Assembly: GCF_025147325.1 (NCBI RefSeq)
Contig: NZ_CP102262.1
Span: 3,162,001 to 3,226,000, forward strand
DNA from: Bacteroides stercoris ATCC 43183
Lineage (GTDB): Bacteria; Bacteroidota; Bacteroidia; Bacteroidales; Bacteroidaceae
Direction: 5' to 3'
DNA length: 64,000 bases
Each line of letters starts with the position of its first letter. Positions within the stretch are counted from its first letter, which is position 1. Below the pieces are notes generated by a model. That model saw only the letters and a program-made list of their open reading frames with translations, was not told the DNA's origin and did no database searches. The translations under genes and the position numbers were made by a program. Of the stretch, positions 26,085-33,266 are shown piece by piece.

Positions 26085-26557
26085 CCGGTCTTTGAAAACG
26101 GTGATTCACGCAAACAGCTTCTTTCGAGAAGCATTTACCTGTTATATAAGAAGGAATCCTTGTGGACGGAATCACAGCGCGTACGCGCCGGCATCCTGTT
26201 CCGGGAGTATCCCGATATTAAGAAAGCATACTACCTCTCCATGAGGCTCGGACTGATATACCACCAATGCAGGTACAAGGATGCGGCATTGACGCATCTT
26301 GCCCGCTGGTATGACGAGGTGGAAAAATCAGGGTTTCTTGCTTTCGGAAGAGTGGCACGTTCCGTACAGATGCATTACCGGGAAATAATCAACTTCTTTG
26401 ACAGACGTTCAACAAACGCTGCTTCCGAATCGTTCAATGCAAAAATAAAGGAGTTCCGCACACAATTCAGAGGAGTAAAGGACAGAGCTTTCTTCCTGTT
26501 CAGACTGGCGAAAATTTATGCATAAGCTATGAATCCCTCAGGTTTTTACGTTGACCC
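26085..26557. repeat. Right arm of the 473-bp inverted repeat
   Basis: It reverses the C-terminal end of copy 3. The turn-around point is the palindrome ACCGGT at 26084-26089. It encodes on the plus strand the last part of the transposase, ending RLAKIYA and stop at 26525, without a promoter or N-terminal part. Confidence 0.8.
26160..26525 (+). pseudogene. Duplicated 3' fragment of copy-3 transposase
   Basis: The fragment keeps the DDE glutamate (NAASESFNAKIKEFR) and the natural C-terminus RLAKIYA that the other arm has lost to copy 2. It has no start or promoter of its own. It is the plus-strand reading of the right arm of the inverted repeat. Confidence 0.85.
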
Positions 26558-26674
26558 GTTTTATGCAAAGATAGGATTTTTACAAATATTACCCCTCAGG
26601 TTTTTACATTGACCCGTTTTTACGTTAGTTCGTTTACATCAAAGCCGTCAAATCGCAGTATATACAAAAGAAAA

Positions 26675-26702
26675 AAGCAGCTATCTTTTTAGATAGCTGC
26701 TT
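26675..26702 (-). terminator. Minus-strand terminator next to the inverted attachment site
   Basis: AAGCAGCTATCT pairs perfectly with AGATAGCTGCTT around TTTT, and the minus strand continues TTTTTT. Reading the minus strand it follows the 17-base tRNA-end copy, exactly where a tRNA gene's own terminator would stand. Confidence 0.8.
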
Positions 26703-26709
26703 GATTTTC

Positions 26710-26726
26710 AAGTGATCCGCTTGGGG
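26710..26726 (-). repeat. Inverted copy of the tRNA-Lys 3' end (attR-like site)
   Basis: The minus strand reads CCCCAAGCGGATCACTT, identical to 22062-22078. The bases before it (GTGAAAA) differ from the tRNA gene, as expected at the far junction of an element integrated into a tRNA 3' end. It faces the tRNA instead of being a direct repeat. Confidence 0.75.
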
Positions 26727-26933
26727 TTTTCACCGTAGCGGTCTATGTCTTTGATTTATAAGCTCTTGTAAACCTTAAAAAATTGTACCGTAACGAATTA
26801 GTAACGATTTATAGGAACGCTTGTTGTCAGTGAGAGGCATTCGTTTGTCAGCCGTTCTCTGATGCCGCAAAGATAGAGCATTACTTTTTATTTTCCAAAC
26901 ATTTGATTATTAAATCTTTAAAAAAGATCCCCA

Positions 26934-26979
26934 GTGCAAGGGGCGAACCTATATATATGGATAGGTTTGCCCCTTGCAC
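26934..26979. repeat. Long stem-loop upstream of the element's HTH gene
   Basis: This is a 19-bp stem with one wobble pair. The minus strand continues GGGGATCTTTTTT, so it could terminate minus-strand transcripts. Alternatively it may be a replication or processing signal near the primase-helicase operon. Confidence 0.6.
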
Positions 26980-27162
26980 CGGGCGGATGTTGCATCAGTC
27001 CTACAGCCTTGCCGTCCGCCTCGATACCGCCGTTTATGTGAAGCGGTTCCCCCTCCTTTTTCGCTGAACCGAAAAAAATCATGGTGTAGTACACGTATAG
27101 TATCCCATGCGCTGCCTTTTATTGTTATTCTTTTGCAGTAAACATTAAAAATTAAGTTTGTT

Positions 27163-27507
27163 ATGGAAGTTATTACATTTGAAAGTGAAGCGTATAAAGA
27201 GCTTGTAGGGAAGATTGAAAAAATCGCCGGGTATGTAGCCGAAGCGCAGCTGCCTTCGGAAGAAAAAAAGGAGGCTTGGCTGGACAGCAACCAACTGGCG
27301 GAAGCGTTGGGGATCAGTACACGTACATTGCAACGCCTGAGGGATGAAAACCTGATCAGTTACTCCATGCTGCGTGGACGGTGTATGTACAAGCTGTCGG
27401 AGGTCGAACGCTGTCTGGAAGAGCGTACCATTCGGTGCAAGCCTCAAACATTGGAGGATTTTCGCAAGAACTACCTAACGAGAACCGGCAATGATAAGAA
27501 AGGATGA
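27163..27507 (+). CDS. Helix-turn-helix DNA-binding protein of the element (excisionase-like)
   Basis: The 114-aa protein, MEVITFESEAYKELVGKIEK onward, has a long N-terminal helix. A MerR/excisionase-type helix-turn-helix follows (WLDSNQLAEALGISTRTLQRLRD... VERCLEE). Such small proteins are standard in Bacteroides mobile elements, where they regulate excision or cargo operons. The stop overlaps the start of the primase-helicase gene by 17 bases, so they are translationally coupled. A second relative follows at 29549-29902. Confidence 0.85.
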   Translation: MEVITFESEAYKELVGKIEKIAGYVAEAQLPSEEKKEAWLDSNQLAEALGISTRTLQRLRDENLISYSMLRGRCMYKLSEVERCLEERTIRCKPQTLEDFRKNYLTRTGNDKKG

Positions 27508-29536
27508 TATACTGAAAATGACGGAAAAGGGCATTTCCGTATTCCGCTATTACCTGCCGGTGGACTTCAAGGTGGGAAAGAACTTCCTGAACCCTTTTTA
27601 TAAGGATACGAAGGCTTCGTGCAATATTTATTACGAACGCAAGGCCGGTGTATTTAAAATGAAGGATTTCGGGAACGAGGATTATTCGGGGGACTGCTTT
27701 GAGCTGGTGGGCAGGCTGAACGGCCTTAGCTGCAAGGAGCCTAAAGAGTTTGTCGAGATCATGGAAATGATAAACCGCGATCTGCATTTGGGGCTGTCCG
27801 CACATGAGGAATATCATATGAGCCATAGCAAAGTCCCCCAAAAGAGTGAAATGGTATCGGAAGAACCGAAAGCGAAAAGCGTCCGGCCTTATACTGTCGT
27901 GCAAAAGCCCTTTACGGCTGCGGAACTTGCCTTTTGGGGTAAATCGGGAATCGGGGAAAATGTTCTGAAAGCGTACCGGACGGTATCGCTGAAGAAGTTC
28001 AGCAGCGAGAACCAGGAAAGGAAGCCTTTTTCCTGCATGACAAGCGTCGATGAACCGATGTTCGGATATATGGGGAAACAGCATATCAAGGTTTACCGTC
28101 CGTGTTCACAAATGCGGTTCCTGTATGCCGGTGATTTTGGCGACAACTACTGTTTCGGGCTGGAGCAGCTGCCGGCAAAGGGTGATCTGCTCTTTATCAC
28201 AGGCGGGGAAAAGGATGTGATGAGCCTGGCGGCACACGGCTTCCATGCGATCTGTTTCAATTCGGAAACGGCTTTTATCCCTGCGGCTGTCATACACCGG
28301 CTTTCGTTCCGGTTCAAACATATCATCCTCCTCTATGATGTGGACAGTACCGGGCTGAAAAGCTCGGCGAAGCGTGAAGAGGAGCTGAAGGAATATGGGG
28401 TTAAACGATTGTTGCTCCCGCTTGCCGGTACAAAGACGGAAAAGGATGTATCGGACTACTTCATGCTGGGGAACAGCCATGAGGATTTGATAAAGCTTTT
28501 TCTGGACTATCTGGAAACCTTATACAGCGAAACCATGTCGGCATTGAAATCCTGCGAGGTGGATTTCAACAACCCGCCTCCCATTGCACAGATGATCGTA
28601 TCGGTAAATGACGTGCCTCTCGGAACTCAAGGCAACCTGCTTTGTATCACCGGCGGAGAAGGCACGGGAAAAAGTAACTATGTGGCGGCACTGATTGCCG
28701 GTGCTATCCGTCCCACCGGAACGGATGTGGATGCGCTGGGCGTTACGCTCCACGAAAACGGCAGGAACAAGGCGGTACTGTTCTATGACACGGAACAGAG
28801 CGAAGTACAGCTGTATAAGAATATCAGCAACCTGTTGCGGCGATGCGGACGTGAGGCGATGCCGGAATGGTTCAAGGCGTATTGTCTTACGGGAATGAGC
28901 CGGAAAGAACGCCTGCTTTCCATTATCCAGAGCTTGGACAAGTACCATTATCAATACGGCGGTGTTCATCTGGTGGTGATAGACGGGATTGCGGATTTGA
29001 TAAAATGCGCCAACGATGAAGCGGAGAGCATAGCCGTCGTGGAAGAACTGTACCGGCTGGCCGGTATCTACAAGACGTGTATCGTAACGGTACTGCATTT
29101 TATCCCCAACGGGCTGAAGCTGAGGGGACACTTGGGAAGCGAGTTGCAGCGGAAGGCTGCGGCGATCCTTTCCATAGAGAAGGACAGCGATCCGGCCATA
29201 TCGGTGGTGAAGGCTCTGAAAGTAAGGGATGGAAGTCCGCTGGATGTGCCTATCATGCAGTTTTCGTGGGATAAGGAAAAGGCCATGCACGTCTATCTGG
29301 GCGAAAAGCCGAAAGAGGAAAAGGATAAGCGCAAAGAGGATGAGCTTGTAGCGGTGGCCAAAGAGGTATTCAGCCGGAGGCGCTTTGTTACTTATGTGGA
29401 ACTTGCGGAAGAAATCCAGTCGATACTGGAAGTGAAGGAGCGCACGGCGAAAAGCTACATCAGGTTCATGCGTGAGAAAGAAATCATTCTGAAATCATCC
29501 GATAACCAGAGCTATTATGTTATCGGGAACTTTTAA
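27491..29536 (+). CDS. Toprim primase / RecA-like helicase fusion (element replication protein)
   Basis: The 681-aa protein has an N-terminal primase-like region (YYERKAGVFKMKDFGNEDYSG). A Toprim domain follows near residues 220-310, with glutamate in LLFITGGEKDVMSLAAHGF and the acidic pair in HIILLYDVDSTGLKSS. Then comes a RecA/DnaB-type ATPase: Walker A ITGGEGTGKSNYV near 390 and Walker B HLVVIDGIADL. The C-terminal 60 residues look like a winged helix (FSRRRFVTYVELAEEI). It probably primes and unwinds the element's DNA during replication. No zinc finger is visible at the N-terminus. Confidence 0.85.
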   Translation: MIRKDDILKMTEKGISVFRYYLPVDFKVGKNFLNPFYKDTKASCNIYYERKAGVFKMKDFGNEDYSGDCFELVGRLNGLSCKEPKEFVEIMEMINRDLHLGLSAHEEYHMSHSKVPQKSEMVSEEPKAKSVRPYTVVQKPFTAAELAFWGKSGIGENVLKAYRTVSLKKFSSENQERKPFSCMTSVDEPMFGYMGKQHIKVYRPCSQMRFLYAGDFGDNYCFGLEQLPAKGDLLFITGGEKDVMSLAAHGFHAICFNSETAFIPAAVIHRLSFRFKHIILLYDVDSTGLKSSAKREEELKEYGVKRLLLPLAGTKTEKDVSDYFMLGNSHEDLIKLFLDYLETLYSETMSALKSCEVDFNNPPPIAQMIVSVNDVPLGTQGNLLCITGGEGTGKSNYVAALIAGAIRPTGTDVDALGVTLHENGRNKAVLFYDTEQSEVQLYKNISNLLRRCGREAMPEWFKAYCLTGMSRKERLLSIIQSLDKYHYQYGGVHLVVIDGIADLIKCANDEAESIAVVEELYRLAGIYKTCIVTVLHFIPNGLKLRGHLGSELQRKAAAILSIEKDSDPAISVVKALKVRDGSPLDVPIMQFSWDKEKAMHVYLGEKPKEEKDKRKEDELVAVAKEVFSRRRFVTYVELAEEIQSILEVKERTAKSYIRFMREKEIILKSSDNQSYYVIGNF

Positions 29537-29548
29537 GGAGGAAAGCGT

Positions 29549-29902
29549 ATGTTAGTAGATAAAACGGAATTTGAAGCATGGATGGAACGTATCATGGGTG
29601 AGCTGTACCGCATCTCACGGAAGCTGGACAAGGCGGAAACGAGGGAAAAGCACCTGAACTACCTGAACGGAGAGCGTCTGTACGACAATCAGGAAGTATG
29701 CCTGTTGTTGCGCATCAGCAAACGCACGCTGCAACGATACCGGAATAACGGGGTGTTGAAGTTCTATTCGATATATCACAAGACATATTACAAGGAGTCG
29801 GACTTGCACGAGTTCATCCGCAACAACTTTGACGAGAACGAGATAAAACGGCAGGCACGTGAGGACAAACTGTCCGAGAGCTATCCGCTGCCGAAAGAAT
29901 AA
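29549..29902 (+). CDS. Second helix-turn-helix protein of the element
   Basis: The 117-aa protein is related in design to that at 27163-27507: a helical N-terminus (WMERIMGELYRISRKLDKAE) and the motif LYDNQEVCLLLRISKRTLQRYRNNG. It follows the primase-helicase by 12 bases with AAGGAGGAAAGCG as an unusually strong Shine-Dalgarno stretch for Bacteroides. It is probably an excisionase or replication regulator in the same operon. Confidence 0.85.
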   Translation: MLVDKTEFEAWMERIMGELYRISRKLDKAETREKHLNYLNGERLYDNQEVCLLLRISKRTLQRYRNNGVLKFYSIYHKTYYKESDLHEFIRNNFDENEIKRQAREDKLSESYPLPKE

Positions 29903-30233
29903 GTCCATGTTTTTGCTTTGTACCGGTGAAACTACTGCCGTGAGGCAGGAAATCCCAAACTGCGTATTGGTGTTTGTCATGGCAATGACTTCATACAGTT
30001 GTGAAACAGGATGAAGTTTCTTTTCTTGTTCGAATGGTGATACTCCAAAGGACAGCGGTCCGGAGGGGTATCATTTTTTATGTGTGCATCTAAAAATGTT
30101 CCAGTTTTGTGGCGTAAAAACCGGAATATGAAAAGTTAATTCCCTCAATACTCAAGTATCTATCATGATTCTGCAAAAAAAGAAAAATACATTCATAAGA
30201 AGAATCCAAAGGTTTTTTCCTAATTTTGCAATT
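29903..30233. other. Intergenic region before the restriction-modification genes
   Basis: It holds no gene with good coding character. A promoter box TAATTTTG lies at 30221-30228, just before the methyltransferase ATG. Confidence 0.4.
30221..30228 (+). promoter_or_regulatory. Bacteroidetes -7 box for the restriction-modification operon
   Basis: TAATTTTG is followed only five bases later by the ATG at 30234. If this box is used, transcription starts at or next to the first codon, so the methyltransferase mRNA would be leaderless. Confidence 0.55.
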
Positions 30234-31790
30234 ATGAATATAAGTTGGTCTGAAATAAAGCCTTATGAGAACGAGCTGCCTACTAACTACGCAGATAGAA
30301 TAGGCAGGTTATATACTGATACTGTTACTTCTGCTTTCAAGAAAAGTAACGGTCAGTTTTTCACACCGGTATCTATCGCCTATTTTATGGGTAAACAAAT
30401 AAGTGTGAATAAGGATTCTGTCTCCGTATTAGATCCGGGATGTGGAACTGCCATATTATCATGTGCCATGATTGAGAATCTGGTTTTGCAATCAAAAGTA
30501 AAACAGATAGAGTTGGTTACATACGAAACCGATGAAAATCTTATACCGGGATTACAAAAAGTTCTGGAATATATAACAATATGGGGGATGCGCCATAATG
30601 TCCGGATTGATTGCCGTTCATATTGTGAGGACTTTATTTTATCCAATTATTCAGTATTATATTCTGATACGATTTATGGCAGGGCTGAGAGTTTGCAGAA
30701 ATATGATTTGATCATATCCAATCCTCCCTATTTCAAACTTTCCAAAGAGGATAAACGGGTGAAAGCGGCTCAATGCATTATAGACGGACAGCCTAATATA
30801 TACTCTATATTTATGGCCATATCAGCTTTATTGCTTGCGGAACAAGGTCAGATGATTTATATAACCCCAAGAAGTTTCACTTCGGGAAGATATTTCCGTT
30901 TGTTCCGTAATTTCCTGTTTAAGCATATACAGATAGATTTTGTCCACCTTTTCAATACCCGGAAAGATACGTTTTCCAAAGATAATGTGCTTCAGGAAAC
31001 AATTATAATGAAATGTTCCCCTAAAAAGGGGGCAGATTATAATGTCGTTTTATCATACAGTGAGGGGCTTTCCGACTTGGCCACCCCTGCAATCAAAGAA
31101 GTACAGCGGAAAGAAATCATTGACCTTACCTCAAAAGAATTGATATTGCATTTGCCGGTCAGCCTTGAAGACGAGAAAATTATCAGGCTGTTCAAATCAT
31201 GGGATGGCAACCTGAACAAATATCATATCCAGATTTCCACCGGCCCGGTTGTAGCTTTTCGTTCAAAGGAACAATTATGTGAAACCTCCGGAGAAGGAAC
31301 AGCAGCACTATATTGGTTGCATAACGTAGTAAAGATGTTGGCTGATCATCCTGTCGTAAAGGAAGGAAAACCTCAATTCATCCATATAAATGAAATGTCT
31401 GTATCCACCTTGTTACCTAACAAGAATTATGTTCTGTTGCGACGTTTCAGCTCCAAAGACGATAATAGCCGGTTAATTGCCGCACCTTATTTTGGAAACA
31501 TGACTTCCTGCGCACATGTAGGAATCGAAAACAAACTGAACTATATCTATCGTCCCAAAGGACACTTGAACCGTATGGAGGTAATGGGGATAGCCGCCTT
31601 ATTGAATAGTGACTTGTTCGATAATTATTTCAGAACATTCAATGGAAATGTAAATGTCAGTGCTACGGAATTGAGGGAGATGCCCATGCCTCCCCTTGAA
31701 GTCATTGAAAGTATCGGAAAAGACCTGATTGCCATGAATGATTATTCTATGGTGAACGTAAATAAGATTGTAAACAAATATTTTATGTAA
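30234..31790 (+). CDS. N6-adenine DNA methyltransferase of a type II system
   Basis: The protein (518 aa from MNISWSEIKPYENELPTNYA) contains the SAM-binding motif I in VSVLDPGCGTAILSCAMIEN and the N6-adenine motif IV NPPY in LIISNPPYFKLS. A target-recognition half follows. The N-terminal RIGRLYTDTVTSAFKKSNGQFFTP is typical of Eco57I/BsuBI-type enzymes. It should protect the host from the endonuclease that starts one base after its stop. BsuBI and PstI relatives modify CTGCAG, but recognition here is inferred only from the partner. An upstream in-frame ATG at 30165 is less likely because the promoter box falls between them. Confidence 0.9.
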   Translation: MNISWSEIKPYENELPTNYADRIGRLYTDTVTSAFKKSNGQFFTPVSIAYFMGKQISVNKDSVSVLDPGCGTAILSCAMIENLVLQSKVKQIELVTYETDENLIPGLQKVLEYITIWGMRHNVRIDCRSYCEDFILSNYSVLYSDTIYGRAESLQKYDLIISNPPYFKLSKEDKRVKAAQCIIDGQPNIYSIFMAISALLLAEQGQMIYITPRSFTSGRYFRLFRNFLFKHIQIDFVHLFNTRKDTFSKDNVLQETIIMKCSPKKGADYNVVLSYSEGLSDLATPAIKEVQRKEIIDLTSKELILHLPVSLEDEKIIRLFKSWDGNLNKYHIQISTGPVVAFRSKEQLCETSGEGTAALYWLHNVVKMLADHPVVKEGKPQFIHINEMSVSTLLPNKNYVLLRRFSSKDDNSRLIAAPYFGNMTSCAHVGIENKLNYIYRPKGHLNRMEVMGIAALLNSDLFDNYFRTFNGNVNVSATELREMPMPPLEVIESIGKDLIAMNDYSMVNVNKIVNKYFM

Positions 31791-31791
31791 T

Positions 31792-32730
31792 ATGAGCAAA
31801 ATAAGTGATGCACAAGATATATTGTCAGTGTTGGGTTTGCCTCCGGCGCAGCAGAATGAAATATCCGCTTTGACTTTACTTGCATTATGCGGATTAAAGG
31901 AAGAAGACAACTGGGCGGATGCCACCCGCAAGAGCTTAAAAATAAGCAAGGATATTATGGCATTTGTCAATGAGAACTATAAAAAAGAGCAGCCGTATGC
32001 CCCAAATACACGGGAAACTTTCAGACGGCAGGTGCTTCATCAGTTCTTGCAGGCACGTATCGTAGATTATAACCCGGATAATCCGGCTTTACCGGTGAAC
32101 AGTCCAAACGCCCATTACAAACTGACAGAAGAAGCCTATGAAACAATAAAATCATACAATACCCAAGAATGGGAAATAAAAGCCCAAAACTTTAATGATG
32201 CGGTAGGGCGATTGATTGAAGAGTATGAGAAAAGCCGTGAGATGGAAATGATACCGGTTACTATTGAAGGTAAGGAATTTAAACTGTCTCCGGGCAAGCA
32301 TAATGAAGTACAAGCGGCGGTCATTAATGAGTTTGCACCTCGTTTTGCGGCAGGCGCAAAAGTCCTTTATATCGGTGATACTGCCAATAAAGACCTTTAT
32401 TGTAACAAGGAGCTTTTAAAAGAAATTGGCATTCCGATCACAGAACACAGCAAACTGCCGGATATTGTCATTTATGACGGTAATAAAGAGTGGCTATTCC
32501 TAATCGAAGTGGTTACTTCGCATGGGCCGGTATCTCCCAAACGTGTAATCGAGCTGGAAGATTTCACGAAAGAATGCAAAGCGGGGAAAGTATATGTTAC
32601 TGCTTTTCCTGATAGATCAGAGTTCAAGAAACATGTGGCTGATATTGCATGGGAAACCGAAGTTTGGATAGCGGAGAATCCAGACCATATGATTCATTTT
32701 AATGGAGATAGATTTATAGGGCCAAGATAG
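31792..32730 (+). CDS. BsuBI/PstI-type restriction endonuclease
   Basis: The 312-aa protein begins MSKISDAQDILSVLGLPPAQ and matches the BsuBI/PstI family in layout: a helical N-terminal half, then the catalytic region. DIVIYDGNKEWLFLIEVVTSHGPVSPKR holds the acidic residues and the family hallmark HGPVSPKR. PstI and BsuBI cut CTGCAG. It is one base after the methyltransferase stop, so translation is coupled and methylation can come first. Its function on the element is probably maintenance or defence of the host against phages. Confidence 0.92.
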   Translation: MSKISDAQDILSVLGLPPAQQNEISALTLLALCGLKEEDNWADATRKSLKISKDIMAFVNENYKKEQPYAPNTRETFRRQVLHQFLQARIVDYNPDNPALPVNSPNAHYKLTEEAYETIKSYNTQEWEIKAQNFNDAVGRLIEEYEKSREMEMIPVTIEGKEFKLSPGKHNEVQAAVINEFAPRFAAGAKVLYIGDTANKDLYCNKELLKEIGIPITEHSKLPDIVIYDGNKEWLFLIEVVTSHGPVSPKRVIELEDFTKECKAGKVYVTAFPDRSEFKKHVADIAWETEVWIAENPDHMIHFNGDRFIGPR

Positions 32731-32784
32731 TAAGTCTGCTCTGAGAATAGTGGAATTTCACATTTGATTCATGATTTCTGAAAT

Positions 32785-32813
32785 TTTACTGCTGTAAAGT
32801 TTACAATAGTAAA
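32785..32813. repeat. Two TTTAC-N4-GTAAA palindromes (left group)
   Basis: TTTACTGCTGTAAA (32785-32798) and TTTACAATAGTAAA (32800-32813) share the same 5-bp arms and are spaced with a 15-bp period. The same motif and period recur at 33200-33243. Confidence 0.9.
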
Positions 32814-32836
32814 ATTTCGGTTATATGTATAGTATA

Positions 32837-32886
32837 AACCCCACCCCGCCGGCTTCCCAAGAAACAGCGGAGTGGGGTTGTTTTTA
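32837..32886 (+). terminator. Terminator after the restriction-modification operon
   Basis: AACCCCACCCCGC (32837-32849) pairs with GCGGAGTGGGGTT (32867-32879) with one mismatch and is followed by GTTTTTA. Confidence 0.7.
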
Positions 32887-32904
32887 TGGCTTCGGTTACA
32901 GGAG

Positions 32905-33045
32905 CTATAACTTCAGCTTGGGTTTGGGCTTTTCGGGGCGGTCAGGATCGGGATCGTCCTTGTTGCCGGACTTGGGAACGCCTCCGATGACGAGCTTGCC
33001 GCCAAGTGCTCCCATTGCCTCTTTGATGCTGATGCTTTTGGGCAT
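32905..33045 (-). CDS. 46-aa hypothetical protein with proline/lysine-rich tail
   Basis: The minus strand encodes MPKSISIKEAMGALGGKLVI followed by a hydrophilic, charged tail rich in D, P and K that ends KPKLKL and TAG. The composition is consistent with codons of the surrounding element, and the opposite strand gives a frame without coding character. I do not recognise the family. It stands alone on its strand between two groups of palindromes and is convergent with the restriction-modification operon. The GG motifs followed by an acidic/basic tail could suit a peptide that binds a larger partner, but that is speculation. Confidence 0.5.
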   Translation of the reverse strand: MPKSISIKEAMGALGGKLVIGGVPKSGNKDDPDPDRPEKPKPKLKL

Positions 33046-33176
33046 TTTACTTATTTTGAGTGGCGTCAAGAAACTGATTTAGTATAATACGGTATCGTAA
33101 ATGAGTTGAAATGTTAAGTATTTACTCTTTTTTGGTTTTCAGTGCTTTAATCATATTATATTCTCAAAATTATTAG

Positions 33177-33184
33177 TAACTTTG
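33177..33184 (+). promoter_or_regulatory. Bacteroidetes -7 box for the DUF234-type ATPase gene
   Basis: TAACTTTG fits the consensus. Predicted transcription would start at about 33191, directly before the palindrome array at 33200-33243. Confidence 0.6.
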
Positions 33185-33199
33185 CTATTGCTTACAAAA

Positions 33200-33243
33200 T
33201 TTACCGCCGTAAATTTTACAGTGGTAAACTTTGCAGTAGTGAA
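33200..33243. repeat. Array of three TTTAC-N4-GTAAA palindromes (right group)
   Basis: TTTACCGCCGTAAA (33200-33213), TTTACAGTGGTAAA (33215-33228) and the weaker TTTGCAGTAGTGAA (33230-33243) repeat with an exact 15-bp period. They lie between the promoter box and the ATG at 33267, an operator position. Confidence 0.9.
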
Positions 33244-33266
33244 ATCGAACATAAAATGATAAGGAT

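Larger units (their letters stand above)
23613..26615 (-). mobile_element. Folded-back, interrupted ISL3-type element, copy 3 (with copy 2 inside)
   Basis: The native left terminus is at 23613-23659 (GGGTCAACGTAAAAACCTGA onward). Copy 2 interrupts it, and the transposase sequence resumes at 25124 and runs to 26084. There the sequence turns back: 26085-26557 repeats the first 473 bases of the element in reverse, ending with the same IS terminus. After it, 26558-26615 looks like the missing right end (a leader and ACCCCTCAGGTTTTTACATT). The N-terminal ORF is lost. The element is therefore a foldback remnant, not an active IS. Confidence 0.8.
26616..27162. other. Element-end region with att copy and a long hairpin, no gene
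   Basis: The stretch contains the terminator and att copy listed separately. At 26934-26979 there is a 19-bp almost perfect stem (GTGCAAGGGGCGAACCTAT with ATAGGTTTGCCCCTTGCAC, one G-T pair) around an 8-base loop. The words CGTAACGAATTAGTAACG near 26790 form a direct GTAACGA repeat of the kind seen near integrase arm sites. No integrase frame remains. Confidence 0.5.

Noticed and set aside
26085..26175. N-terminal extension of the copy-3 transposase
   Set aside because: It is antisense of the inverted IS arm and not homologous to the corresponding part of copies 1 and 2.
22185..26615. Composite transposon carrying cargo between IS copies
   Set aside because: Nothing but IS sequence lies between the copies, and copy 2 has its own target duplication inside copy 3.
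32825..33082. Plus-strand 85-aa frame
   Set aside because: It overlaps a terminator and reads as G/S/L-rich low-complexity sequence. The minus-strand 46-aa frame is more gene-like.
32785..33243. CRISPR array
   Set aside because: The repeated units are 14-bp palindromes at 15-bp period with no spacers, and no cas gene is present.
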